Positions 15,445-24,430 are shown, counted from the first letter of the stretch. The stretch: 64,000 nt of DNA from JBFMHP01 sp964557295 (GCA_964557295.1 CAZKZP010000009.1:1-64000); one strand, 5' to 3'. The notes: a model not told the origin generated them from the letters alone. Program-made: numbers and translations.

Positions 15445-16530
15445 ATGTCACTCACCCGGCTTCGCATTACCTCATTACGTAATATCCAGCAGCTCGATCT
15501 CCATCCGGCACGACACCTGAATGTCCTCTATGGCGCCAATGGCAGCGGCAAGACATCACTGCTGGAGGCCATCCATATCCTGGGATCTGGGAAGTCATTT
15601 CGCACCAGTCATATTCGTCCTGTCATACGACATGGAGATGAACAGCTGGTGGTGTACGGCGAACTGACTCAAGCTGAAGGCTTGTTGCCCATCGGGATCG
15701 AGCGCAGCGCCCACCATACCCGCTTGCGTATCGGTGGGCGTACGCCGGAATCCATTGCGGAACTCGCCGTCAATCTCCCGGTGCAATATCTGGGACCAGA
15801 CCTCGCGCGGCTGATCGACAGTGGCCCGAAGTGGCGCCGTCGCCTCATGGATTGGGGCGTGTTCCACGTGGAACACGACTTTTATAAACACTGGAGCCGG
15901 TATACACGACTCATACGCCAGCGTAACGCACTGCTAAAGCAGGCGGCGACGCCGCAAATGGTCAACGCATGGGACCAACAGCTGATCACCACCGCCAGTG
16001 CTATCGATGTGTGCCGGAAGGACTTCTTGCAACTCTTCCTGCCACAATTGGATTTGCTCCTAGCCGAACTTCTACCGGATCTACGCATTCAGCATCAATA
16101 TTATCCGGGCTGGAACCCTCACGATCGCTACTCGGATGTGCTGGCGCGCAGTCTCACTAAAGACCTGGCGCGTGGCTTTACGCAATATGGCCCTCATCGG
16201 GCAGACCTCTTGTTCAAGCACGAGGGTGTGGATGTACAAGACTCCCTATCCCGCGGGCAACTGAAGCTATTGATTGTGGCGATCAAGGTTGCCGAGGTCA
16301 CGCTGCTCAAACAAGCAGGTGAGCGATATTGTGTTATCCTGATGGACGACTTGCCATCTGAACTCGATCTATCTAATCGCAATCGTGTATTGCAACGATT
16401 GCTCAGTTCCAACGCCCAAGTCTTTGTCACCTGTACCGACCGTGAGCTGATCCAGGTGGATGAACGACAAGCACCATTGGACAAAAAGGTGTTCCACGTG
16501 GAACAGGGTGCAGTGAAAGAAGTGGTATAA
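15445..16530 (+). CDS. recF: DNA replication and repair protein RecF
   Basis: SMC-like ATPase that helps RecOR load RecA at single-strand gaps. The 361 aa product has Walker A GANGSGKTS (30-38), the ABC signature SRGQLKLL, and a Walker B region LMDDLPSELD. The conserved RecF motif RLMDWGVFHVEH is present. Two perfect 16-bp parS palindromes lie inside the gene, one within that conserved motif and one near the 3' end, so part of the sequence serves a second, DNA-level function. Confidence 0.97.
   Translation: MSLTRLRITSLRNIQQLDLHPARHLNVLYGANGSGKTSLLEAIHILGSGKSFRTSHIRPVIRHGDEQLVVYGELTQAEGLLPIGIERSAHHTRLRIGGRTPESIAELAVNLPVQYLGPDLARLIDSGPKWRRRLMDWGVFHVEHDFYKHWSRYTRLIRQRNALLKQAATPQMVNAWDQQLITTASAIDVCRKDFLQLFLPQLDLLLAELLPDLRIQHQYYPGWNPHDRYSDVLARSLTKDLARGFTQYGPHRADLLFKHEGVDVQDSLSRGQLKLLIVAIKVAEVTLLKQAGERYCVILMDDLPSELDLSNRNRVLQRLLSSNAQVFVTCTDRELIQVDERQAPLDKKVFHVEQGAVKEVV
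15860..15875. promoter_or_regulatory. parS centromere site 1 (inside recF)
   Basis: TGTTCCACGTGGAACA, a perfect 16-bp palindrome matching the chromosomal ParB-binding parS consensus. It encodes the VFHVEH part of RecF. It lies about 1.6 kb from the putative oriC, as expected for parS. Confidence 0.9.
16490..16505. promoter_or_regulatory. parS centromere site 2 (recF 3' end)
   Basis: Second identical copy of TGTTCCACGTGGAACA, 630 bp from the first, in the unconserved C-terminal tail codons of recF and about 55 bases before gyrB. The parA and parB genes are not in the window. Confidence 0.9.
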
Positions 16531-16559
16531 TGGCCGATCTTGGCTGGAGAGAGTGAATA

Positions 16560-18968
16560 ATGACCAATACCTACGATTCCTCGAATATTAAGGTTCTCAA
16601 GGGGCTGGACGCGGTCCGCAAGCGTCCCGGGATGTATATCGGGGATACGGACGATGGCACTGGGCTTCATCACATGGTGTTCGAGGTGGTGGATAACGCG
16701 ATCGACGAGGCCCTCGGCGGTCACTGCAAAAACATCGACATCATCATCCACACCGATGGTTCCGTCTCCGTGCGCGATGATGGGCGTGGCATTCCCACGG
16801 ATATCCATAAAGAGGAAGGCCGTTCCGCCGCCGAGGTCATCATGACGGTGCTCCATGCCGGGGGTAAATTCGACAGCAGCTCTTATAAGGTATCCGGCGG
16901 TTTGCATGGGGTGGGTGTGTCGGTAGTCAATGCCCTGTCCGAGTGGCTGCGTCTGAAGATCTGGCGCGGAGGCGAGATGCATGAACAGGAATATCGCATC
17001 GGTGAGCCCCAAGCGCCCCTGGCGGTCACGGGCAAGAGCGACCGTACCGGCACCGAGGTGCGCTTCAAACCCAGCAGCGTGATCTTCACCAATACCGAAT
17101 ATCATTACGATATCCTGGCCAAGCGCCTGCGCGAGCTTTCCTTTCTCAATGCCGGCGTGCGCATCCGGCTGTCCGACGAGCGCACGGATAAACAGGATAT
17201 CTTTGAATACGAAGGCGGGATCCGGGCCTTCGTCGAGCATCTCAATCGCAACAAGGTGCCGCTGCACCCGAGTGTCCTGCACTTTGTCGCCGAGAAGGAC
17301 AACGTCATCGTCGAAGTCGCCATGCAGTGGAACGACTCCTATCAGGAAAACATCTTCTGCTTCACCAACAACATCCCGCAAAAAGACGGCGGCACCCACC
17401 TCGCCGGGTTCCGTGCGGCGCTCACCCGCACGCTGAACCAATACATCGAAAACCAAGGGATGGCCAAGAAACAAAAGGTCACGACCACCGGCGATGATAT
17501 GCGCGAAGGCCTGACCGCCGTGCTCTCCGTCAAGGTTCCGGACCCGAAGTTTTCCTCTCAGACCAAGGACAAGCTGGTATCCTCCGAGGTTCGCGGCGCG
17601 GTGGAGAACGTGGCAAACGAGAAACTCGAGGAGTTTCTGCTCGAAAATCCGTCGGAAGGCCGGGCGATCACCGCCAAGATCATCGATGCGGCGCGTGCCC
17701 GCGAGGCCGCGCGCAAGGCCCGCGAGATGACGCGGCGCAAAGGCGCGCTGGATGTGGCGGGCCTGCCCGGCAAACTGGCGGATTGCCAGGAAAAAGACCC
17801 CGCCCTGTCTGAACTCTATCTCGTCGAGGGTGACTCCGCCGGTGGCTCCGCCAAACAAGGGCGCGACCGCCGCACCCAGGCCATCCTGCCGCTCAAGGGA
17901 AAGATCCTCAACGTCGAAAAGGCCCGCTTCGACAAGATGCTCTCCTCCGCCGAGGTCGGGACCTTGATCACGGCGCTCGGCTGCGGCATCGGGCGGGAGG
18001 AATTCAATCCGGACAAACTGCGCTATCACCGCATCATCATCATGACCGATGCCGATGTCGACGGCGCCCATATCCGCACCCTGCTGTTGACCTTTTTCTA
18101 CCGCCAGATGCCCGTGCTCATCGAGCGCGGCCACATCTATATCGCCCAGCCCCCTTTATATAAGGTGAAAAAGGGCAAACAGGAGCGTTATGTGAAGGAT
18201 GACGTGCAGCTCAACGAATACCTGCTGCAAATGGCGCTCGACGGCGCCGGCCTCCATGTCAATGACCACGCGCCGGCGATCTCCGGCTCTGCCCTGGAAA
18301 GCCTCGCCAAGAGCTACAATACCGTGATGGCGACCTTGAAACGCTTGTCTCGAAGGTATCATGTTGAAATACTTGAGAAAATCGTCTATATGCCCCGTTT
18401 CGAGAGCAGGGATATGGCGGTGCGGGAGCGGGCGCAGGCCTGGTTCGGGGAGTTGATCGAACGGCTCAATCAAGACAAAGGCGCGAACGGTGAGTACCGC
18501 TTCGCCTTCGAAACCCAGGAGGACGGCACGACGGCGGTTTCCCTCACCCAGGTCTACCACGGGGTCACCAACGTGCGTGTGCTGACGGAGGAGTTTTTCA
18601 CCTCGGGTGAATATGAATCGATGTGCGCCCTGGGAGCCCAGCTCGAAGGGCTGCTGGAGCCGAGCGCCTATGTGTCACGCGGGGATCGCCAGCAACCGAT
18701 CAGCAGCTTCCGGCAAGCCATGGAGTGGTTGATGGATGAGGCCAAGCGCGGCCAGGGTATCCAGCGCTACAAGGGCCTGGGTGAAATGAATCCCGAGCAA
18801 CTGTGGGAGACGACCATGAACCCGGAGGTCCGGCGCATGCTCCAGGTGAAGATCGAGGACGCCATCGGCGCGGACGAAATCTTCACCACCCTCATGGGCG
18901 ATCAGGTGGAGCCGCGGCGCGAGTTCATCGAAAACAACGCGCTGCATGTCGCCAATCTGGATGTATGA
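16560..18968 (+). CDS. gyrB: DNA gyrase subunit B
   Basis: ATPase subunit of gyrase, which introduces negative supercoils with GyrA. The 802 aa product has the GHKL ATPase domain (VDNAIDEALGGHC, GRGIPTDIH, GLHGVGVSVVNALS), the transducer domain, and the TOPRIM domain with EGDSAGGSAKQGRDR and the acidic DADVDGAHIRTLL motif. It ends in the usual KIEDAIGADEIFTTLMGD...LDV tail. The GGAGAGAG ribosome site is well placed. It is 29 bases after recF. Confidence 0.98.
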   Translation: MTNTYDSSNIKVLKGLDAVRKRPGMYIGDTDDGTGLHHMVFEVVDNAIDEALGGHCKNIDIIIHTDGSVSVRDDGRGIPTDIHKEEGRSAAEVIMTVLHAGGKFDSSSYKVSGGLHGVGVSVVNALSEWLRLKIWRGGEMHEQEYRIGEPQAPLAVTGKSDRTGTEVRFKPSSVIFTNTEYHYDILAKRLRELSFLNAGVRIRLSDERTDKQDIFEYEGGIRAFVEHLNRNKVPLHPSVLHFVAEKDNVIVEVAMQWNDSYQENIFCFTNNIPQKDGGTHLAGFRAALTRTLNQYIENQGMAKKQKVTTTGDDMREGLTAVLSVKVPDPKFSSQTKDKLVSSEVRGAVENVANEKLEEFLLENPSEGRAITAKIIDAARAREAARKAREMTRRKGALDVAGLPGKLADCQEKDPALSELYLVEGDSAGGSAKQGRDRRTQAILPLKGKILNVEKARFDKMLSSAEVGTLITALGCGIGREEFNPDKLRYHRIIIMTDADVDGAHIRTLLLTFFYRQMPVLIERGHIYIAQPPLYKVKKGKQERYVKDDVQLNEYLLQMALDGAGLHVNDHAPAISGSALESLAKSYNTVMATLKRLSRRYHVEILEKIVYMPRFESRDMAVRERAQAWFGELIERLNQDKGANGEYRFAFETQEDGTTAVSLTQVYHGVTNVRVLTEEFFTSGEYESMCALGAQLEGLLEPSAYVSRGDRQQPISSFRQAMEWLMDEAKRGQGIQRYKGLGEMNPEQLWETTMNPEVRRMLQVKIEDAIGADEIFTTLMGDQVEPRREFIENNALHVANLDV

Positions 18969-18979
18969 TCGATCAGATC

Positions 18980-19014
18980 CTGCGCGCCCCAAGCCTCTGG
19001 GGTGGGGCGCGCAG
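18980..19014 (+). terminator. Stem-loop after gyrB
   Basis: Twelve-base-pair stem CTGCGCGCCCCA/TGGGGCGCGCAG with an 11-base loop, 12 bases after the gyrB stop. No T-run follows, so it may stabilise the message or act with Rho. Confidence 0.45.
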
Positions 19015-19243
19015 GACAGTACGACGCGACACGGAGAGTGAGCAAGCGCTTACTTTCGATTTGCGCTACGATGGACGGAGGTGTCCAGAGACACAGGGGT
19101 CTCCGCGTAAGGCTCGCCAGATATCGCCCTCGACGCCCGTCTCGCCTGCCCACGATCCCCAGATTGCTGCTATTGTTATCGGAGCCGCTCAGCCGTTGCA
19201 ATCGGCGCTCAAGATCGTTCCACAATCTCCGAGGAGAAGCATC

Positions 19244-19489
19244 GTGAAAAAATATCTGCTGTATACCCTCTTGTTAGCGATGTGCACCGCCAGCGCATGG
19301 GCGCAAGCCCCTCAAGGCGATGATGACGGTAGCCAAGAAAACGAAGAGCACTACTCCGAGGGCGCGGGTTCCGATCCGGGACAGGGGGACGGTGATGCCC
19401 CGGGTCAGGGAGAAGACTCCAGCGACCACACCGATCCAGGTGAGCAGGAAGGACATGAAAATGAGGAAGGCGCGGCGCCTTCCTACTGA
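19244..19489 (+). CDS. Small acidic secreted protein, unknown function
   Basis: 81 aa product with a clear Sec signal peptide (MKKYLLYTLLLAMCTASAWA, cut before QAPQG). The mature part of about 60 residues is almost entirely D, E, G, S, Q, P and H, with clusters DDDGSQENEEHYSEG and DPGEQEGHENEEG and no hydrophobic core, so it should be unstructured, strongly acidic, and able to bind metals or cations. GTG start preceded by GAGGAG seven bases away. It has its own terminator (19515-19541). It precedes the GNAT-C39 and RimK-like genes; a link with them is speculative. No family recognised. Confidence 0.65.
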   Translation: MKKYLLYTLLLAMCTASAWAQAPQGDDDGSQENEEHYSEGAGSDPGQGDGDAPGQGEDSSDHTDPGEQEGHENEEGAAPSY

Positions 19490-19514
19490 TCCCCACGCTG
19501 CCTGATGCAGACAT

Positions 19515-19541
19515 GAAACGGCACCTTCGCGGTGCCGTTTC
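19515..19541 (+). terminator. Rho-independent terminator
   Basis: GAAACGGCACC and GGTGCCGTTTC form an 11-bp stem with a five-base loop (TTCGC), followed by TCGTTTATG. It ends the transcript of the small acidic protein. Confidence 0.75.
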
Positions 19542-19687
19542 TCGTTTATGTTCGCGAGACACACGGCACCGCGAAAATTTATGGCGCGACCACTGGAATA
19601 TGCGGCGAACTCATCGTAGTATTTGAGCACTCTCATCTTGAAGACTTCACACTGTTAATGTGCTGAATTGAAGGCCTTGGAGCCACA

Positions 19688-20797
19688 ATGATTCGTCCTG
19701 CAACGCTGGCAGACATCCCTAATCTGGTTGAAATCGAAAATCACTGTTTTAGCACCGATCGCATCTCCCGTCGCAGCTTCCGACATCTGCTGACCAAAGG
19801 TCATGCGGTTACCTTGGTATTCGAAGAAAACCGGAGCCTGCTGGGTTATGTGATGGTCTTGTTCAACAGCGGAACCTCCCTGTCGCGACTCTACTCCCTG
19901 GCGACCATCCCCGAGGCGCGCGGGAAAGGCGTCGGCGCCGCCCTGGTCAAAGGGGCGGAGGACGCCGCCATCGAGCAAGACTGCGCGTACATGCGTCTCG
20001 AGATCCGCATCGACAATGAGGCCTCCAACAACCTGTTCCAGAAACTGGGCTATCGCCAGTTTGGCACCTATGACGATTACTACGAAGATCATGCGGATGC
20101 CTACCGTTACGAAAAGATGCTGATCCAGCAGAAGCCACCGACGCTGCTCTCGGTGCCCTACTATCAGCAGACCCTGGATTTCACCTGCGGCCCGGCCGCC
20201 CTATTGATGGCGATGAAGACGCTGGATCCGGGGGTCGAGTTCAGCCGCTCGCACGAGCTGCGCCTGTGGCGCGAGGCGACCACCATCTTCATGACCGCCG
20301 GCCACGGCGGCTGCGGCCCGTTTGGCATGGCGCTGGCGGTCAAGCACCGTGGCTTCGATGTGGAGATCTATGTCAGCGAAAGCGAAGGCCTGTTCGTGGA
20401 CTCGGTGCGCAGCGAGGAAAAGAAGGAAGTCATCCGCCTGGTCAACGAGGATTTCCTTCAGGAGATCGAGCAGAAAAAGATCCCGCTGCACTATGCGCGG
20501 CTGAGCATCGGCGAGATCAAGGAAAAGCTCGATGCCGGCGGCGTGCCGATCATCCTGATCAGCTCCTATCGCATCTACAACGAGAAGTTTCCCCACTGGG
20601 TTGTGGTCAACGGCATGGACGACAGCTTCATCTATGTGCACGATCCCTATATCGATGTGGAAGTGGGCAAGACGCTGACCGATTGTCTCAACATGCCCAT
20701 CGCCTTCAAGGAATTCGAACGTATGAGTCGTTACGGCAGAAGCGGGCAACGCGCGGCGTTGATCATCAATAAACCGACTCGCAAAAAGCGACATTGA
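19688..20797 (+). CDS. GNAT acetyltransferase fused to C39-like peptidase domain
   Basis: 369 aa fusion. Residues 1-145 are a RimI-like GNAT domain with acetyl-CoA loop EARGKGVGAALV (about 77-88). Residues 155-365 are a papain-like C39-type (DUF3335-like) domain with putative catalytic C167 (DFTCGPAALL), H303 (FPHWVVVNG) and D319 (VHDPY). No signal peptide is present, so it should act in the cytoplasm. It is followed after 15 bases by a RLAN/RimK-like ATP-grasp ligase. GNAT, C39-like and ATP-grasp partners of this kind have been predicted by comparative genomics to build or modify peptides, but the substrate is unknown. It may add an amino acid and acetyl group and then trim a peptide (inference). 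Confidence 0.88.
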   Translation: MIRPATLADIPNLVEIENHCFSTDRISRRSFRHLLTKGHAVTLVFEENRSLLGYVMVLFNSGTSLSRLYSLATIPEARGKGVGAALVKGAEDAAIEQDCAYMRLEIRIDNEASNNLFQKLGYRQFGTYDDYYEDHADAYRYEKMLIQQKPPTLLSVPYYQQTLDFTCGPAALLMAMKTLDPGVEFSRSHELRLWREATTIFMTAGHGGCGPFGMALAVKHRGFDVEIYVSESEGLFVDSVRSEEKKEVIRLVNEDFLQEIEQKKIPLHYARLSIGEIKEKLDAGGVPIILISSYRIYNEKFPHWVVVNGMDDSFIYVHDPYIDVEVGKTLTDCLNMPIAFKEFERMSRYGRSGQRAALIINKPTRKKRH

Positions 20798-20812
20798 TCC
20801 ACCGGAGCATGC

Positions 20813-22306
20813 ATGACCAGTCAACTGATCGTTGTTGAAAACCCGAAAAAATGGCGCATCGAAGGCATCAACTGCCCGGTGGTCGACGCCGATGACTACC
20901 TCACCGGCGAGGACTACTTCAAACTCAAGAATGTGCAGGTGATCAACCTCTGCCAGAGCTACAGCTACCTCAGCGTGGGCTACTACTGCTCGCTGCTGGC
21001 CGAGGCGCGGCGCCACAAGGTCGTCCCTTCGGTTTCCACCATGCTGGATTTGAGCAGCAAGACCATGTTCAAGCTGGCCACACCGGTGCTCGATGAAACG
21101 GTGCAGAAGGAGCTGAAAAAATCGCGCGAGGCGCAGAACTTCAACGAAGTGAGTTTCAATCTGTACTTCGGCCGCTGCGCCATTCCCGAGCTCAACGAAC
21201 TGACCCGCCAGATCTTTGAAACCTTCCCCTGCCCGCTGCTGCGCGTGGAGTTCACGCGCCAGGAGAAGAAATGGCTGATTACCGGCATCAAGCCGATCTC
21301 CATCGAACGCCTGGATGATGATGAAATGCCGTTGTTCCAGGAGGCGCTGATCGCGTATCTGAGCAAGCGCTGGCGCGGCGGCAAGCGGCAACGCCAGCAG
21401 TCGCGCTACGACATCGCCATCCTGTACAACCCGGAGGATCCGCAACCGCCCTCGAACATGAAGGCGCTCAAGGCCTTCATCAAGGCCGGGCGCAATCTCG
21501 GGATGGACGTCGAATTGATCGAGAAAAAGGATTTCGGCCGTCTGGCCGAATACGATGCCTTGTTCATCCGCGACACGACGCGCATCAACCACTACACCTA
21601 TCGTTTCGCCAAGAAGGCCGAGAGCGAAGGCATGGTGGTGATCGACGATCCCAACTCGATCCTGCGCTGCACCAACAAGGTCTATCTCGCCGAGCTGCTC
21701 AACGCCAATCGCATCCCCACGCCGAAGACCGTGATCGTGGGCAAGGCGGACATCCCCGCGGCCGAGGCCCAGGTGGGATACCCCATGGTCGTCAAGCTTC
21801 CGGACAGCTCGTTTTCGCAAGGCGTGTTCCGCGCGGAAAACGGCGAGCAGTTCCGGCAGATCGCCAACAAGCTGTTCAAGGAATCCGAATTGATCTTGGT
21901 GCAGGAATTCATCTACACCGAGTTCGACTGGCGCATCGGCATCCTCAACCGCAAGCCGTTTTACGCCTGCCAATACTTCATGACCGAGCAGCACTGGCAG
22001 ATCGTCAAATACGAAGCCGATGGCAGTTACGACGAAGGCTTGTTCCGCACCATGCCGATCGAGGAGGCCCCGGCCGAGGTGGTGAAGACCGCGCTCAAGG
22101 CGGCCAATCTCATCGGCGATGGGCTTTATGGCGTGGATGTGAAACAAGGCAAGGACGGCATCTATATCATCGAAGTCAACGACAATCCCAATATGGACTT
22201 CGGGGTGGAAGACGCCGCGCTGAAGGATGGCCTGTATCAAATCGTCATGGAAGAGTTTCTGCGCCGACTCGAGCTGCGCCATGAGAAGCAGTTATCCAAG
22301 GGATGA
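20813..22306 (+). CDS. RimK-family ATP-grasp ligase with RLAN N-terminal domain
   Basis: 497 aa. The N-terminal part (about 1-200, LIVVENPKKWRIEGINC ... VINLCQSYSYLSVGYYCSLL) matches the RLAN-type domain that precedes RimK-like ATP-grasp modules. Residues about 205-490 form the ATP-grasp fold: pre-ATP-grasp YDIAILYNPEDPQPPSN, ATP-binding YPMVVKLPDSSFSQGVF, and the metal-binding EVNDNPNMDFGVED. Such enzymes join an amino acid or peptide carboxylate to an amine through an acyl phosphate. It is much longer than ribosomal S6 modifier RimK (about 300 aa). It forms a likely two-gene operon with the GNAT-C39 protein upstream. Substrate unknown. Confidence 0.9.
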   Translation: MTSQLIVVENPKKWRIEGINCPVVDADDYLTGEDYFKLKNVQVINLCQSYSYLSVGYYCSLLAEARRHKVVPSVSTMLDLSSKTMFKLATPVLDETVQKELKKSREAQNFNEVSFNLYFGRCAIPELNELTRQIFETFPCPLLRVEFTRQEKKWLITGIKPISIERLDDDEMPLFQEALIAYLSKRWRGGKRQRQQSRYDIAILYNPEDPQPPSNMKALKAFIKAGRNLGMDVELIEKKDFGRLAEYDALFIRDTTRINHYTYRFAKKAESEGMVVIDDPNSILRCTNKVYLAELLNANRIPTPKTVIVGKADIPAAEAQVGYPMVVKLPDSSFSQGVFRAENGEQFRQIANKLFKESELILVQEFIYTEFDWRIGILNRKPFYACQYFMTEQHWQIVKYEADGSYDEGLFRTMPIEEAPAEVVKTALKAANLIGDGLYGVDVKQGKDGIYIIEVNDNPNMDFGVEDAALKDGLYQIVMEEFLRRLELRHEKQLSKG

Positions 22307-22598
22307 GTCGCGGCGCGGGAGTTCACCCGAATTTTCCATTCGCGATCTACGGCGAACACACAATACGGTGAGGTTGCCCGAAAAAGCCCGGGTTAGCTGC
22401 GGCGCCCCAGCCTATCTGGCCGACCACCCTCCCCTGCAGCCAGTCCACCTAGAGCCTCATTGCAAACGATCGTGAATTCTGTGACGGGATCGTTGTCATA
22501 AAGCGCAGAGAGTCTATATTGTCGATACGCGCGAATCGACGCGGCATGGCCAGCGCGCTGCGCCCGGGTGAAGAAATTCTGTGAGATGAGGTGAAGAG
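22307..22598. other. Intergenic, no gene seen
   Basis: Space between the ligase gene and the cytochrome gene. Contains no convincing coding frame. The stretch around 22460-22530 is somewhat AT-richer and may carry the promoter of the cytochrome gene; no clear consensus pair was identified. Confidence 0.4.
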
Positions 22599-23261
22599 AT
22601 GAGAGTTTATCAAACTGCGTTTTGTGTATTGTCGATCAGTCTGATGGCGGCCGCGTGTTCGGACCAGGCGCCGGAGACGGAAGCGGCGAAGGTGACGAAG
22701 GAAAAAACCGAGGCGGTGACCAAGGCGGTGTCTGAAATGAAAGACACGGTTTCAACCGCGGTTGAAGAAAAGGTGGAGCAGGCTTCCCAGGCGGTCGCCG
22801 AGGTTACGGAAAAAACCGAGGAGATGACGCAGGCGGCGAAGGAACAAATCGGGGAGACGACGCAAGCGGCGGCTGACAAGACCACCGAGGTCATCAGCGC
22901 CGGCAAGGAGGTCGTCGCCGAGCAGACCGAGGCGGCCAAAGAGGCCGTGAGTTCAACCGCCACGGCGCTGGCCGCCAAGGTCTCCGCCAGCGGCGTGCTG
23001 AGCCAGGACGATGCGATGGCCCTGGCGAAGAAGAGCGGCTGTTTGGCCTGTCATGCCATCGACAAGAAACTCGTCGGCCCCGCCTGGAATGACGTTGCCG
23101 CGAAATACCCCGACGATGCCGCCAGCCGCAGCAAGCTGATTGACACAGTGGCCAAGGGCGGCAAAGGCGCCTGGGGCAACATTGCCATGCCTGCGCAGTC
23201 ACCGCGTGTGCCGGAGGCCGATGTCGCGCAACTGGTGGATTTTATCCTGACCCTGAAGTGA
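22599..23261 (+). CDS. Lipid-anchored class I cytochrome c with LEA-like helical stalk
   Basis: 220 aa. The N-terminus looks like a lipoprotein signal (LMAAACSDQ, C20). Residues 25-130 are a low-complexity, Ala/Glu/Lys/Thr-rich helix with approximate 11-residue periodicity (EKTEAVTKAVSEM, AAKEQIGETTQAAADKTTE, AAKEAVSSTATAL), resembling group 3 LEA or apolipoprotein-like amphipathic helices. The C-terminal 75 residues are a c551/c8-type cytochrome: heme motif CLACH (148-152), GPAWNDVAAKY, and axial M197 (IAMPAQ). Probably an electron shuttle tethered to a membrane by a long flexible helix. It is a single gene with a strong terminator. Partner enzymes are not in the window. Confidence 0.85.
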   Translation: MRVYQTAFCVLSISLMAAACSDQAPETEAAKVTKEKTEAVTKAVSEMKDTVSTAVEEKVEQASQAVAEVTEKTEEMTQAAKEQIGETTQAAADKTTEVISAGKEVVAEQTEAAKEAVSSTATALAAKVSASGVLSQDDAMALAKKSGCLACHAIDKKLVGPAWNDVAAKYPDDAASRSKLIDTVAKGGKGAWGNIAMPAQSPRVPEADVAQLVDFILTLK

Positions 23262-23275
23262 CGGCAGATGCGGAG

Positions 23276-23306
23276 ACGGGTGCGGCGCGCCGCACCCGTT
23301 TCTATT
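23276..23306 (+). terminator. Rho-independent terminator after the cytochrome gene
   Basis: A 24-base perfect palindrome, ACGGGTGCGGCG followed directly by its complement, followed by TTCTATTTG. It lies in a convergent junction with the mutarotase gene and may serve both strands. Confidence 0.75.
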
Positions 23307-23312
23307 TGCGGA

Positions 23313-24221
23313 TTACGGTTGCGGTTCGACCGAATATGACACCCACAAGCGGTGCTCCTGACCGGGCGGGATGCTTACCAGATTATCCAGCGCATTGGCG
23401 CTTTCCACGCACACCATCTTGAGATAGCCGTTCTCGCCAAGGTCGCCCATCTTCGCGGCCTTCTCCTGCCACGGATTCCAGACCACGGTCGATTGGCTGC
23501 CGCGTTTGGCGATGCGGATGCGCCGGCGCAGGGTGGGATCGACGATCAGACAGTCGGCTGCGGTGTCGAGATACACGCGGTCGGTCTCCCCGCTGAAGCT
23601 CACCGCGCCGGCCTGTTGCTTGCGAGCTCCGTTGTCGACCTTGTCGAAATAGGTGCAATCGGCCAGGCCCAGGATCTGCACCTCGCGGATGTCGCTCACT
23701 GCGAAATAGGTGTGCAGCGCCTCACCGATGGTCACGGGCGCCTTGCCCTGGTTGCGCGTCACCAGTTCGATCACCAGATGGTTGCCGACGGAGATATGGC
23801 ATTCGACCGGCGTGGCATGCGGCCAGAAGGCGCGTGTGGCCGCGCTTTCCTGCAAGCGCAGCGCGATGGTGGTGGCGCCGTTGGCCAGGGATTGGGTATC
23901 GATCACCTCCCATGGCACGGTGCGGGCATAGCCGTGCGCGGGAAAGCTCGCTTGCTCGGCATGGGCGCCGAACCAGGGCCAGCATACCGGCGCCCCGCCC
24001 CGGATCGACTTCCCTGGCGCGAACTTCGCCGCCTCGGACAGCCAGATCACCGGCTTATGGCCATTCGGGGCCCAGGTGATGACATGGGCGCCCTGCAGCG
24101 CGATGCGGGCGGAGCCGTGTTTGTTGGTGATGTCCGCCACGACGAGACCGCCGGGGAGTTCGTTGAAGACCAGCTGATCGGCAATGCCAAAGCGCGAGTT
24201 CAGGCCGGAAGGCTCAGACAT
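23313..24221 (-). CDS. D-hexose-6-phosphate mutarotase (YeaD-like aldose epimerase family)
   Basis: Predicted to interconvert alpha and beta anomers of hexose 6-phosphates. The 302 aa product has the galactose-mutarotase-like beta-sandwich with the family signatures GAHVITWAPNGHKPVIWLS, RGGAPVCWPWFGAH, HGYARTVPWE and EALHTYFAVSD (catalytic His/Glu region), and a C-terminal VWNPWQEKAAKMGDLG...MVCVESAN. The start at 24221 (MSEPSGLNSRFG) has GGAGA upstream; an in-frame longer frame to 24335 has no homology. It stands alone, convergent with the cytochrome gene. Confidence 0.92.
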   Translation of the reverse strand: MSEPSGLNSRFGIADQLVFNELPGGLVVADITNKHGSARIALQGAHVITWAPNGHKPVIWLSEAAKFAPGKSIRGGAPVCWPWFGAHAEQASFPAHGYARTVPWEVIDTQSLANGATTIALRLQESAATRAFWPHATPVECHISVGNHLVIELVTRNQGKAPVTIGEALHTYFAVSDIREVQILGLADCTYFDKVDNGARKQQAGAVSFSGETDRVYLDTAADCLIVDPTLRRRIRIAKRGSQSTVVWNPWQEKAAKMGDLGENGYLKMVCVESANALDNLVSIPPGQEHRLWVSYSVEPQP

Positions 24222-24430
24222 AGAGGTTCTCCAGTGGATGTCAAAACGGGAATCGAGTGAGTGGCCATTGTACGCACAGAGACACATCGCCGCGCAAGCG
24301 TGGCTTGATGCCGCGCGGGCCGCGGATTCACGCAATGCAATTGGTATATATAGCCGCGCAATTTACTAAAGTATTTCCGTGTGCATATACTGTTTATATG
24401 ACACCAGGCAAATATGGGCTAAAGGCAGAC

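Noticed and set aside
16194..18134. Long open frame antisense to recF and gyrB
   Set aside because: High GC antisense frame without signal, domain or ribosome site; gyrB and recF on the other strand are certain.
20201..22282. Open frame of 693 codons antisense to the GNAT-C39 and RimK-like genes
   Set aside because: Composition is a shadow of the coding strand; no domain seen.
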